DNA from: Achromobacter kerstersii
GTDB lineage: Bacteria > Pseudomonadota > Gammaproteobacteria > Burkholderiales > Burkholderiaceae_B
Length of the DNA stretch: 64,000 nt
Direction of reading: 5' to 3'
Assembly (NCBI RefSeq): GCF_902859595.1
Contig: NZ_CADIJQ010000001.1
Span: 620,001 to 684,000, forward strand
Shown: positions 1 through 7,573 of the stretch, piece after piece
How the letters are laid out: every line of letters begins with the position of its first letter
Position numbering within the stretch: position 1 is the stretch's first letter
Position numbers and translations under genes: made by a program
Notes under the pieces: generated by a model
Seen by the model: only the letters and a program-made list of their open reading frames with translations
Database searches by the model: none
What the model was told of the DNA's origin: nothing

Positions 1-1533
1 TAGCGTTTGATAGCCTTGGAATTCATAGGCGGCGCGCTGCAAATCCACCAAACTTATGTCGTATACAACGATGGTTGCGTTGGCTCGGATCTCCATCACG
101 TGTCGCAGACGCCGTACCAGTACGTCCGCTTGCTTTGCCTGCGGTAACACCTGCAGCAATCCAATCAGCGCATTGGTGGCGGGAGTGATGACATGCTCTT
201 CCAAAAACTTGTCCATGACATCGAACAGGTTCTTGGCGATGTAACCGGCATTGGACTTCAACCGGGCCAACAGGATTTCGCTGCCATTGGCAAGTGCGAG
301 CCAATAGGGGCTCTTGTCTGCGGGCTTGGCGATCAAGTCGCCTAGGACTTGCGCCCCGTCCTTCGTATGAACCAAGCCGCCAACGCACTGGAAGACGGCA
401 TTCTCATAGTCGCGTGCGTTGTGGATCACGCCAAGATCAAAGCAACTCAGTGCCTTGCCCAACAGCTTCTCTGGGCCGATGAGCCGCACCCAGGCGATGG
501 AATCGTTCACCGCCGTGGCAATGGTTTTCTCAAACTCCTTGATCTTCTTGGAGTAGGTATCGGGAAACAACGTCGCGCCGGCATAGTTCACAAGATTTCT
601 TTGCTTGGCCAGGGCCTTGGCCAAATCGGGGGAGCTGGCAGCCTGCTTCTTCATGGCCTCAAAATAGTTGGTAATGAGCATCCCGCTCTGCAACTTGTGC
701 GCATTTTGCCCGGCATACTTGGTCTTCCTTGCTACCGCCTCTGTGACGAGATAGTGCAGTTCACTTGCCATTCCGATGGGATCTTGCAGCGCAACCGCCA
801 AAGGCGTGATATCCAAACGTGGGCGTAGTTCGATGTACATATTGCCCAGGATATTGTTGTGGTTTGGAATTACCGCTGAGAACCGAATCTCGCTCCAGCC
901 ATAGTGCATGGGAGTGCCGTACACCGCGGGCGGAACCAGCTCAGGGGTGGCATTGCCAAGCAACGCGGCATTGAAGGCGTGCTTCTGCTCAGCACCCCCC
1001 GCAGGCTTGATCTTGACGGCCAGCGTATCCCGCAGCCCGTCCTTGTTCGTTTCGATATCCCAAAGCGCGCGATGCGTAAGCAACGTATCACTTACCATCA
1101 GGTAGATGCTTTCCGCGGTCTTGCTGTCTGGGGCTAGCAGGAAGGACTGGGCGCCCACGGTGTCGGGGCGAGCCTGCCGGCCCGGGGTCGCGTCGGTTTC
1201 ATCGGGACGGCTCCACCAGATACGAGCAAATCGTACGTCCTCGGTAACTTGATAGTGCTGCGTCCACATGCGGTCATTCTCGAAATAGCAGAGGTAGACG
1301 TAGGTGCCTGGACGCAGCACACGCAGGCCGTAGGCCTTGCCTGAGGTGAGCGCGGGATAGCCCTCAGTACCCAGTGTGGGGAATACGCCTTTATCCAGGG
1401 CCTTATCCGCGACGCCGTAGCGCAATGGGTAGACAGGAATGCACGTCTGACACGGTGGTGGCGAGATAGCTTTACCCAGTTGTTTCTCATTGGGACGATC
1501 CGGGCCTAGTGCGATTTTGTAAGTCGTGGTCAT
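1..1533 (-). CDS. T6SS effector, VasX/BTH_I2691-type N-terminal region (3' end outside window)
   Basis: An open frame of 511 codons runs from an ATG at 1533 to the window edge without a stop, so the C-terminus is missing. The N-terminus carries a CxxC pair (C28, C31), then YPLRYGV (35-41) and LRVLRPGTYVYL (70-81) followed by a Trp. This layout is known from the N-terminal region of VasX and of BTH_I2691-family T6SS effectors, which are toxins carried on the VgrG spike and often pore-forming through C-terminal membrane segments. The visible part has no clear membrane segment, so the toxic activity should lie beyond the edge. The gene starts 10 bases after the DUF4123 gene and is surely cotranscribed with it. 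Several stretches are AT-richer than the neighbours (541-600 has 29 G+C of 60). The family call is by motif; toxin type unknown. Confidence 0.72.
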   Translation of the reverse strand, partial: MTTTYKIALGPDRPNEKQLGKAISPPPCQTCIPVYPLRYGVADKALDKGVFPTLGTEGYPALTSGKAYGLRVLRPGTYVYLCYFENDRMWTQHYQVTEDVRFARIWWSRPDETDATPGRQARPDTVGAQSFLLAPDSKTAESIYLMVSDTLLTHRALWDIETNKDGLRDTLAVKIKPAGGAEQKHAFNAALLGNATPELVPPAVYGTPMHYGWSEIRFSAVIPNHNNILGNMYIELRPRLDITPLAVALQDPIGMASELHYLVTEAVARKTKYAGQNAHKLQSGMLITNYFEAMKKQAASSPDLAKALAKQRNLVNYAGATLFPDTYSKKIKEFEKTIATAVNDSIAWVRLIGPEKLLGKALSCFDLGVIHNARDYENAVFQCVGGLVHTKDGAQVLGDLIAKPADKSPYWLALANGSEILLARLKSNAGYIAKNLFDVMDKFLEEHVITPATNALIGLLQVLPQAKQADVLVRRLRHVMEIRANATIVVYDISLVDLQRAAYEFQGYQTL

Positions 1534-1543
1534 GCATCTTCCC

Positions 1544-2476
1544 TTAAGGCATGTTGGGGGCTAGAGCCGCCAGCCGCGCTTCGGCGTCAGTCAACCGCTG
1601 TTTCCCCTTTACCCGTCGGTTGACCAAGATGTCGCGCAACGCCCCATCCTTGGTAAAGCTCTCCTGTGAATATCGAAAGCGCAGTTCCATGTAGTGGCGA
1701 ACGTCGCGTTCTGTGGCTAGCCCCAGTTGATCGGTAGCCTCACGGGCGAACAGGTGTAGATGCCGCCAGAGCACGGATTCATTTTCCGGACGGCCGTACG
1801 CCGGGAAGCGTTGACGAAAGTCGCGTGCACAGTCGCGCATGAACCACGCGAGGCTGGCTTGGCCAAGCGCAGCCTCATCGTTCGCGGTCAACGCGATGGG
1901 GCCTTCCGTTATCCACGAAGTCAGAGCGGATACCGGTGCATCGGCAAACAGCCACTCGCCCGACGGCGTCTCACCTGCGTACCAGATAAAGCGCTGAATG
2001 GGGCCGAACAGCTTTGATAGTTGATCCGCTGGCAACCCTTCACAGAGTTCTTCGAGGGGGCGCGCGGCACTGAGGCTGAAACCGACCGGAAAGCCATCAG
2101 CTCCCGTCAGCTGGTGCAAGTGCTGAAGATGAGCGATGAGGCTGGCTTCATGATCGGGGCCTAGCAGGATTAATCCCGCGTGCTGGTGAAGCCAGTGATC
2201 GAGCGCGACGGTGAAGAGCGGTTCTTCAAGGGGCACCAACAACGGTCCCTCACGATAGTCTGGAGAACCGTATTCCCAGGGGGTGTCGCGCCACACCCAA
2301 CGATAGTCAAAACGCTTGGTTATCTTCAGCAGGTCTTGTTCAAGCGTTTCGCTGTGTGCTCCGCTTAGCCAAAGCCAAGGGCGTGCACCTTGTGGCAGCG
2401 CGGCCCAGGACATGTCGGGCAGTGCATTCACCACTTGACGCGACCAGTTGGGTTGATCGGACGCGGTGTCCATCAT
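1544..2476 (-). CDS. DUF4123 T6SS effector adaptor (Tap/TEC type)
   Basis: 310 residues, from ATG at 2476 (a second ATG follows directly at 2473). The first half has the DUF4123 pattern: WLWLSG near residue 50, YREGPLLVPLEEPL near 98-111, an HQHAGLILLGPD stretch, then HLHQLTGADGFPVGFSLSAARPLEEL and LFGPIQRFIW. DUF4123 proteins are cytoplasmic chaperones that load a cognate effector onto a VgrG tip and are encoded next to that effector. Here the effector gene starts 10 bases downstream. Usually a vgrG lies just upstream of such a pair; here the upstream neighbour is a LysR gene, so the cognate VgrG must be elsewhere (one exists at 53459-55960). The C-terminal half is charged and not recognised. 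Confidence 0.8.
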   Translation of the reverse strand: MMDTASDQPNWSRQVVNALPDMSWAALPQGARPWLWLSGAHSETLEQDLLKITKRFDYRWVWRDTPWEYGSPDYREGPLLVPLEEPLFTVALDHWLHQHAGLILLGPDHEASLIAHLQHLHQLTGADGFPVGFSLSAARPLEELCEGLPADQLSKLFGPIQRFIWYAGETPSGEWLFADAPVSALTSWITEGPIALTANDEAALGQASLAWFMRDCARDFRQRFPAYGRPENESVLWRHLHLFAREATDQLGLATERDVRHYMELRFRYSQESFTKDGALRDILVNRRVKGKQRLTDAEARLAALAPNMP

Positions 2477-2607
2477 GCCGCTATCGTATGGCTTGGAGCG
2501 TTGAACGCAGCGTCGAGTATCCGCTGGATGGTGAGGGACAGGACGTCAGATAGTGAAGACATGGCGTGCTTCTGGGGAGGACGGACCTTGGCGGTCGTCC
2601 CTGGCGG

Positions 2608-2627
2608 AAAGTGGCGATGACCACTTT
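2608..2627 (-). terminator. Candidate terminator hairpin after lysR
   Basis: AAAGTGG (2608-2614) and CCACTTT (2621-2627) are a perfect 7-bp inverted repeat with a 6-base loop, about 100 bases past the LysR stop codon. A second, bulged hairpin lies at 2579-2600. Neither is followed by a long T-run on the minus strand, so termination is only suggested; the pair may also shape the leader of the DUF4123 transcript. Confidence 0.35.
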
Positions 2628-2675
2628 TAAAAGCAACTGCCAGAGCTGGTAAATAAGAACAGTCGGATAAGTGTG

Positions 2676-2689
2676 TGAGATAGATCTCA
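2676..2689. promoter_or_regulatory. TGAGAT-N2-ATCTCA dyad upstream of the T6SS pair
   Basis: A perfect 6-2-6 inverted repeat in an AT-richer patch about 200 bases upstream of the DUF4123 start and just past the LysR stop. It may be an operator or part of the promoter for the effector pair. No convincing -35/-10 pair could be fixed. Confidence 0.3.
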
Positions 2690-2728
2690 AACGTCCGATT
2701 CTTACCGTGCGGAGCGCGGTTGGTGGAC

Positions 2729-3673
2729 TTACTTGCCCACCATCCGCATCCCCCCGCAATACGGCTCCGCCGCTGTCATTTCCCCCAGCACGTCCCGCAA
2801 CATACCCTGCACGATCTTCACCGCCTGCGTCGTCGGCCGGCTGGCCGCCGTGGCGAGCATCAGGCGGGTGGACAGGCCGGGGTGGGTGATTCGGCGGATG
2901 ACGAGCGTGCCGGCTGCGACTTCGCGGGCGACGGCGGGCAGGCCCAGCACGGTGTGGGCCATGCCGGTTGCGACGAGGTCTTTCATCAGCTCAAGCGCGT
3001 CCATTTCAAATGCGATGTTCAGCGGCATGTCTGCTTGCGTGGCCGCGTGTTCCAGTGTGCGGCGCAGGCCGTGGTTGCGGGTGGGCAGCACCAGCGGCAG
3101 GTCACGCAGTTGATCGAAACGGATGGAGCGCATCGCGCGCGCGGCGGGCGACAGGTTTTGCGGGGGTGACACCAGCGCCAGGTCCAGCTCGGCCAGCGGG
3201 TCGACCGCGATGTGTTGCGAGCGCCGCGCGTCGTGCAGCACGGCGATGTCGACGCGGGCATTGGTCAGCCATTCAAGCACGTAGCCGCTGTAGCCCGTGA
3301 TGATGTTGAGCTGGATACGCGGGTGCTGCTTCCACACTTCCGCCACCAGCCGCGCGCCGACCATGTGCGACAACGTGGGCGTGAGGCCCAGCGTGACCTG
3401 GCCTGATGGCGACTTCTGGTCGTTGTGGAATTCGGTGACAACGTGGTCCATCTGCCGCAGCAGGGGGCGCAAACGCTCAAGCAGTTTTTCGCCATCGGGC
3501 GTGAGCGACACGCCGCGCCCATTGCGGTAGAGCAGCGCGCAGCCGCATTCGTCTTCGAGCTTTCTGACTTGCCGGCCCAGCGCCGATTGGGCAATGCCCA
3601 GCACCGAGGCCGCCTTGGAAAAGCTGCCCTGATCAGCAACGTGGATCAGGTTTTCGATCTTGCGTAAGTCCAT
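2729..3673 (-). CDS. LysR-family transcriptional regulator
   Basis: 314 residues from ATG at 3673 (MDLRKIENL). Upstream in-frame codons read through the intergenic region and were not used. Residues 1-60 form the LysR winged helix-turn-helix: LIHVADQGSFSKAASVLGI, then AQSALGRQVRKLEDE. The rest fits the periplasmic-binding-protein-like effector domain (VTLGLTPTLSHMVGARLVAEV and the following Rossmann-like segments). It is transcribed away from the ThDP enzyme gene at 3812, leaving a 138-base shared regulatory region with a T-N11-A dyad, so it most likely controls that enzyme and perhaps the nearby aldolase/TctC genes. The inducer is unknown. Confidence 0.9.
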   Translation of the reverse strand: MDLRKIENLIHVADQGSFSKAASVLGIAQSALGRQVRKLEDECGCALLYRNGRGVSLTPDGEKLLERLRPLLRQMDHVVTEFHNDQKSPSGQVTLGLTPTLSHMVGARLVAEVWKQHPRIQLNIITGYSGYVLEWLTNARVDIAVLHDARRSQHIAVDPLAELDLALVSPPQNLSPAARAMRSIRFDQLRDLPLVLPTRNHGLRRTLEHAATQADMPLNIAFEMDALELMKDLVATGMAHTVLGLPAVAREVAAGTLVIRRITHPGLSTRLMLATAASRPTTQAVKIVQGMLRDVLGEMTAAEPYCGGMRMVGK

Positions 3674-3728
3674 CCCGGGTCCGTGGCGGGCGAGGGCGCC
3701 GCTGTCTCTCGTGTGCGTTTCTTGTATA

Positions 3729-3741
3729 TCTGATTGCCAGA
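3729..3741. promoter_or_regulatory. Putative LysR operator (T-N11-A)
   Basis: TCTGATTGCCAGA is a 4-5-4 dyad with the T-N11-A form of LysR-family recognition sites, in the divergent region between lysR (start 3673) and the ThDP enzyme gene (start 3812). A second short dyad, TTGGC-N8-GCCAA, follows at 3752-3769. Together they fit the two-site arrangement common for LysR regulators. Confidence 0.42.
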
Positions 3742-3811
3742 GTATGCCTAGTTGGCCCCGGGTTGCCAATCTAGAATTTCCGGGAGCCAACCCTTATTTT
3801 CTGATCCCTCC

Positions 3812-5515
3812 ATGACTGTTTCCGCCGAATCGAACACGTCCGCCCACGCCTTGCTGAAGGTGTTTTCCGCCAACGGCGTCGACCGCGTTTTCCTGGTGCC
3901 AGGTGAAAGCTATCTGGGCGTGCTGGATGCGTTGTACGACTTTCCGCAGATGGATGTGGTGACGTGCCGCCATGAAAGTGGCGCCGCGTTCATGGCGGGT
4001 GCCGATGCGCGGCTGACGGGGCGGCCCGGCGTGGTCATGGTGTCGCGCGGGCCGGGGGCAACGAATGCGTCCATTGGCGTGCATGCCGCGCAGCAGGATG
4101 CAGTGCCGATGATTCTGTTGATCGGCCAGGTGCCAAAGAAGGACGTGCGCAAAGAGGCCTTCCAGGAGATCGACTACCAGAAGATGTTTGGGTCGATGGC
4201 CAAGTGGGTGGTGGAGGTTTCCACGCCAGAGGAACTGGCGGCGGCGGCGTTCAAGGCGATACGCGTGGCCACGTCTGGCACGCCGGGGCCGGTGGTGATG
4301 GTGGTGCCGGAAGACGTGCAGCAGGCAGCGGTGCCGCAGCCGGGCTGGGTGGCCGCGCCTGACAGCCCCGCCCAACCGGCGCCCGTGACCTTGGCGCGCG
4401 TGCAGGCGCTGCTGGCGCAAGCGCGGCGGCCGCTGATCATTGCGGGCGGCGCGTTCAATCGCCCGGACGGGCGCGATGCGCTGCGCCGGCTGGCCGAACG
4501 GCACACGATTCCGGTGGTGGTGTCGTTTCGCCAGCATGACGTCTTTCCGAATACGCACGCCTTGTACGCGGGGGATCTGGACCTGGCTACGTCCACCGCG
4601 CAAATCGATGCCTTCAATTCCAGCGACCTGATTTTGGCGTTGGGCACGCGGCTGGGCGACATCACAACGCAGGGATATGCGTTTCCCGGCTATCCGAAAC
4701 CGTCGCAGGCGTTGGTGCATTGTTACGACGATCCGCACATCGTGAACCAGCAATTTGCCGCCGATGTGGGGGTGGTGGCGGACCCGGTGGCCACGGCGCA
4801 CGCGCTGGCGCAGTTGCCCGCGACGGCGCACGAACACGGCCACGCCCGTGACGATTGGGCGGCATCGTTGCGCAGCATTCAGCAGCGCACGGCCGCGTGG
4901 CCGAACCCGCAGGTGGAAGACGGCGTGCCGTTTGTGCAGGTGGTGCGCGCGTTGACGGAGCAGGCGCCCAATGACGTGGCGATCTGCCTGGATGCCGGCA
5001 CCTTTGCCGCGCCGGTGTACCGGCATTTTCCGTTCGTGTATCCGCAACGGCTCATGGCGTCGCAGTCGGGGGCGATGGGCTACGGCACGCCCGCCGCCAT
5101 CGCCACGCAGCTGCGGCACCCCGATCGCAAGGTGGTGTGCCTGGTGGGCGATGGGGGCTTCATGATGACCGGTAACGAGATGGCGGCCGCCGCCGAGCGT
5201 GGGCTGCCCATTTTGTTCATCGTGTCGAACAACAATTGCTATGGGTCGATCCGGCTGCACCAGGCGCGCACGTACCCGGGCCGCTATGTGGGCACGAACC
5301 TGTCCAGCCCGGACTTCGCCATGATGGCGCGCGCGTTTGGCATGGCAAGCGAAACCGTGACGCAGAGCGATCAAGTCAGCGCGGCCATCGCGCGCGGGTT
5401 GGCGGCTGCCGGCCCGTACTTTGTGGAAGTGCGGACCAGCTTGGCGGCGATTCTGCCCAAGGGCGTGAGCCATGACGCGGGCGTGGACTTGGCGCCGCGC
5501 ACGGGCCTGGTGTAA
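3812..5515 (+). CDS. Thiamine diphosphate-dependent enzyme, acetolactate-synthase-like (paralogue 1)
   Basis: 567 residues from ATG at 3812 (MTVSAES); no strong ribosome binding site is seen. Three-domain ThDP architecture: an N-terminal pyrimidine-binding domain with the catalytic Glu in RHESGAAFMA and the SRGPGATNASIG loop, a central domain (LIIAGGAFNRPDG, LILALGTRLGD), and a C-terminal diphosphate-binding domain with the GDGG...NNN motif (LVGDGGFMMTGNEM to SNNNCYGSIR). The family includes acetolactate synthase, glyoxylate carboligase and related decarboxylases or ligases. It is not the biosynthetic ilvB type by context: there is no small subunit gene and it lies in a catabolic locus. It is close to the enzyme at 10335-12056, sharing for example EAFQEIDY followed by MFG and MAKWV. 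Exact substrate unknown. Confidence 0.85.
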   Translation: MTVSAESNTSAHALLKVFSANGVDRVFLVPGESYLGVLDALYDFPQMDVVTCRHESGAAFMAGADARLTGRPGVVMVSRGPGATNASIGVHAAQQDAVPMILLIGQVPKKDVRKEAFQEIDYQKMFGSMAKWVVEVSTPEELAAAAFKAIRVATSGTPGPVVMVVPEDVQQAAVPQPGWVAAPDSPAQPAPVTLARVQALLAQARRPLIIAGGAFNRPDGRDALRRLAERHTIPVVVSFRQHDVFPNTHALYAGDLDLATSTAQIDAFNSSDLILALGTRLGDITTQGYAFPGYPKPSQALVHCYDDPHIVNQQFAADVGVVADPVATAHALAQLPATAHEHGHARDDWAASLRSIQQRTAAWPNPQVEDGVPFVQVVRALTEQAPNDVAICLDAGTFAAPVYRHFPFVYPQRLMASQSGAMGYGTPAAIATQLRHPDRKVVCLVGDGGFMMTGNEMAAAAERGLPILFIVSNNNCYGSIRLHQARTYPGRYVGTNLSSPDFAMMARAFGMASETVTQSDQVSAAIARGLAAAGPYFVEVRTSLAAILPKGVSHDAGVDLAPRTGLV

Positions 5516-5545
5516 GTCCGCGGCACGCTTTACCGCCCAAGCGCA

Positions 5546-6298
5546 TCACAGCTTGTACCCCGGGTCCTTGCGATCCATCAGCCGCAGCATCGCCGGCCAC
5601 TCCAGTTCACCGAACGGGCGGCGTGTGGTGGGCTGGTATAGATGCCACGTCTTTTCAATCACTTCCGGCGGCGGCAGGCACAGTTCGCGGTTGGCGCTTA
5701 GTGCATCGACTTGCGCCTTGCACGCCATCTCCAGCCAGTACAGCGTGTTGAACGCCTGCGCAATGGTCGGCCCCACGGCCAGCAGGCCGTGGTTGCGCAG
5801 GATCATCGCTTCGGACGCGCCCAGGTCCGCCACCAGGCGGCTGCGTTCGTCCAGGTCGATGGCCACACTTTCGTAGTCGTGATACGGAATCTTGGCGAAG
5901 CGCATGGCGGTTTGCGTCAGCGGCAGCAGGCCGCACTTAAGCGCCGACACGGCCATGCCCGCGCGCGTATGTGTGTGGATGACGCAGCCCACGTCGTGGC
6001 GCGCGCCATGCACCGCGCTATGAATCACATAGCCCGCCGCGTTGATGCCGTAGCCAGTGGGCGACTCACCCAATAGGTTTCCCGCAAGGTCGATCTTGAC
6101 CAGATTGGAGGCCGTGATTTCGTCGTACATCATGCCGTAGGGATTGATCAGCAGGTGATCATCCGTATCGGGGATGCGGGCGGTGATGTGGTTGTAGATC
6201 AGGTCGCTCATGCCAAAGTGCGACACCAATCGGTAGCAGGCGGCCAATTGGACGCGGGTGTCCCATTCTTGCGGGCTCATGTCGGAGGATGCATGCAT
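5546..6298 (-). CDS. Class II aldolase/adducin family protein
   Basis: 250 residues from ATG at 6298, preceded by AGGA about 11 bases upstream. Class II aldolase fold features are clear: FGMSDLIYNHITARIP near the N-terminus, the zinc-binding HTH in VIHTHTRAGMAVSAL, a third His in ILRNHGLLAVG, and the acidic segment LVKIDLAGNLLG. Members cleave or epimerise phosphorylated sugars, or act on small hydroxy acids as decarboxylases or aldolases. The gene follows the TctC receptor by 16 bases and is read in the same direction, so the two form an operon. An aldolase paired with a carboxylate receptor fits uptake and cleavage of an organic acid. Convergent with the ThDP gene, 30 bases apart. Confidence 0.87.
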   Translation of the reverse strand: MHASSDMSPQEWDTRVQLAACYRLVSHFGMSDLIYNHITARIPDTDDHLLINPYGMMYDEITASNLVKIDLAGNLLGESPTGYGINAAGYVIHSAVHGARHDVGCVIHTHTRAGMAVSALKCGLLPLTQTAMRFAKIPYHDYESVAIDLDERSRLVADLGASEAMILRNHGLLAVGPTIAQAFNTLYWLEMACKAQVDALSANRELCLPPPEVIEKTWHLYQPTTRRPFGELEWPAMLRLMDRKDPGYKL

Positions 6299-6314
6299 CG
6301 TTGCCGTTTCCTGT

Positions 6315-7331
6315 TCAGTCGGTGGCTTTGACATTGAATTCGCGGACCACATTGCCCCACGATTCATATTCGTTTTTCATCATGACGCCGAAGTCGGCGG
6401 GCGTGGCCGTGGTGCGCACTTGCGCACCCAGGTCGGCAAGCTTGTCGCGGACCGCGGCGTCGGCCAGCACGGTATTCATCTCGCGCGACAGCCGGGTCTG
6501 GATGGCGGGCGGGATGCCGGCCGGGGCAATCAAGCCCAGCCAGGCGCCCATATCAAAGCCTGGGTAGCCCTGTTCGGCCACGGTCGGCACGTCGGGCAGC
6601 ATGGCGACGCGCTCCGGCGTGCTAACGGCCAGCGCCTTCAGGCGCCCCGACTTCACCATCGCCAGCGACGACACCATCGTATCGAAGGTGGCGGTGGTGC
6701 GGCCGCCGACAATGTCAGTCTGCGCCTGGCTGCTGCCCTTGTACGGCACGTGCACCATCGTGGCGCCCGCCTTGGACAGCAACACCGACGTCACCAGATG
6801 GCTGGTGGTGCCGATGCCCGTGGTGGCGTAGGTCAGCTGATCGGGCTTGGCCTTGGCGGCCGCCAGGAATTGCTTCAGGTTGTGGGCGGGGTTGTCGGGG
6901 TTGACGACAAACAGGTACGGCAGCCACGTGATCAGGCCGATGGGCGCGAAGTCTGTACGCGCGTCGTAGTTCAGGTTGCGGTAGACGTGGGGGTTGATGG
7001 CTTGTGGGGCGGACGCGCCGATCATCAGCGTGTAGCCGTCGGGCTTGGCGCGCGCGCCCAGGCCCGCCGCGATGGACCCGCCTGCGCCGGGCTTGTTTTC
7101 AACGATGAACTGTTGGCCCATGCGTTGGGCCAAGCGTTCGGCCAGCATGCGGGCGACGGTGTCGGTTGCGGTGCCGGGCGGAAAGCCCACCAGGATGGTG
7201 ACGGGCTTGGTGGGGTAGGCCAAGTCCTGGGCCTGCGGTTGAGCTGGGGCTGCGGTTTGCGCTTGCACAGCGCTCGCCAAGCCGGTCGCAAGCGGCGCGG
7301 CCAGCAGCAGCGCCAGTAAGGAATTGCGCAT
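6315..7331 (-). CDS. Bug/TctC-family tripartite tricarboxylate receptor (orphan)
   Basis: 338 residues from ATG at 7331 with a Sec signal peptide (MRNSLLALLLAAPLATGLAS, cleavage near AVQAQ). The mature protein has typical Bug features: YPTKPVTILVGFPPGTATD, RMGQQFIVENKPGAGGSIA, LMIGASAPQAINPHVY, HVPYKGSSQAQTDIVGG and the AEQGYPGFD loop. These periplasmic proteins bind small carboxylates and hand them to TctAB membrane partners or act as sensors. No tctA or tctB gene is present in the window, so this is an orphan receptor, as is common in Bordetella and Achromobacter. It is first in an operon with the class II aldolase. Confidence 0.9.
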   Translation of the reverse strand: MRNSLLALLLAAPLATGLASAVQAQTAAPAQPQAQDLAYPTKPVTILVGFPPGTATDTVARMLAERLAQRMGQQFIVENKPGAGGSIAAGLGARAKPDGYTLMIGASAPQAINPHVYRNLNYDARTDFAPIGLITWLPYLFVVNPDNPAHNLKQFLAAAKAKPDQLTYATTGIGTTSHLVTSVLLSKAGATMVHVPYKGSSQAQTDIVGGRTTATFDTMVSSLAMVKSGRLKALAVSTPERVAMLPDVPTVAEQGYPGFDMGAWLGLIAPAGIPPAIQTRLSREMNTVLADAAVRDKLADLGAQVRTTATPADFGVMMKNEYESWGNVVREFNVKATD

Positions 7332-7383
7332 CGTGTTGTCTCCAATCATTGTTCTGATGGCGGGACAGCGCTGGCGCCGGCCC

Positions 7384-7453
7384 GCATCGGGGCGGGCTCC
7401 TTTTAGTGGTTCTCTCTTGGTGGTGCTCGTAGTGCTGCTAACCGCCCCGATGC
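7384..7453. promoter_or_regulatory. Widely spaced 12-bp inverted repeat upstream of tctC
   Basis: GCATCGGGGCGG (7384-7395) is repeated exactly in inverse as CCGCCCCGATGC (7442-7453), with 46 bases between, in the leader/promoter region of the TctC gene (start 7331). A further TGGCC-N5-GGCCA dyad lies at 7488-7502. The paired sites could be operators bound cooperatively; no regulator is known. Confidence 0.35.
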
Positions 7454-7521
7454 CGCTTACGGTGGCACAAGGGCGGGCGGGCTTCAATGGCCTGAACGGC
7501 CAAGCAGATCACGCGAAATGG

Positions 7522-7555
7522 CAAGGCGGACCTTGAACGTTCAAGGTCCGCCTTG
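7522..7555 (-). terminator. Perfect 34-bp palindrome ending the catabolic operon
   Basis: A 17-bp arm (starting CAAGGCGGACCTTG) is followed immediately by its exact inverse complement, centred between 7538 and 7539. It begins 18 bases past the aldehyde dehydrogenase stop codon. As RNA it would form a long stem; there is no long T-run, so it may work as a bidirectional or Rho-assisted terminator or as an mRNA 3' stabiliser. A cruciform or protein site cannot be excluded. Confidence 0.7.
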
Positions 7556-7573
7556 TGGCATCGCATCACACCG

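Noticed and set aside
2481..2759. Possible small gene or vgrG remnant upstream of the DUF4123 gene
   Set aside because: The translation has no VgrG or PAAR features and overlaps the LysR end; I saw no vgrG-like sequence in any frame of this gap.
3794..5473. Long antisense open frame over the first ThDP gene
   Set aside because: It is His/Arg-rich with no domain pattern and comes from high third-position GC in the real gene on the other strand.
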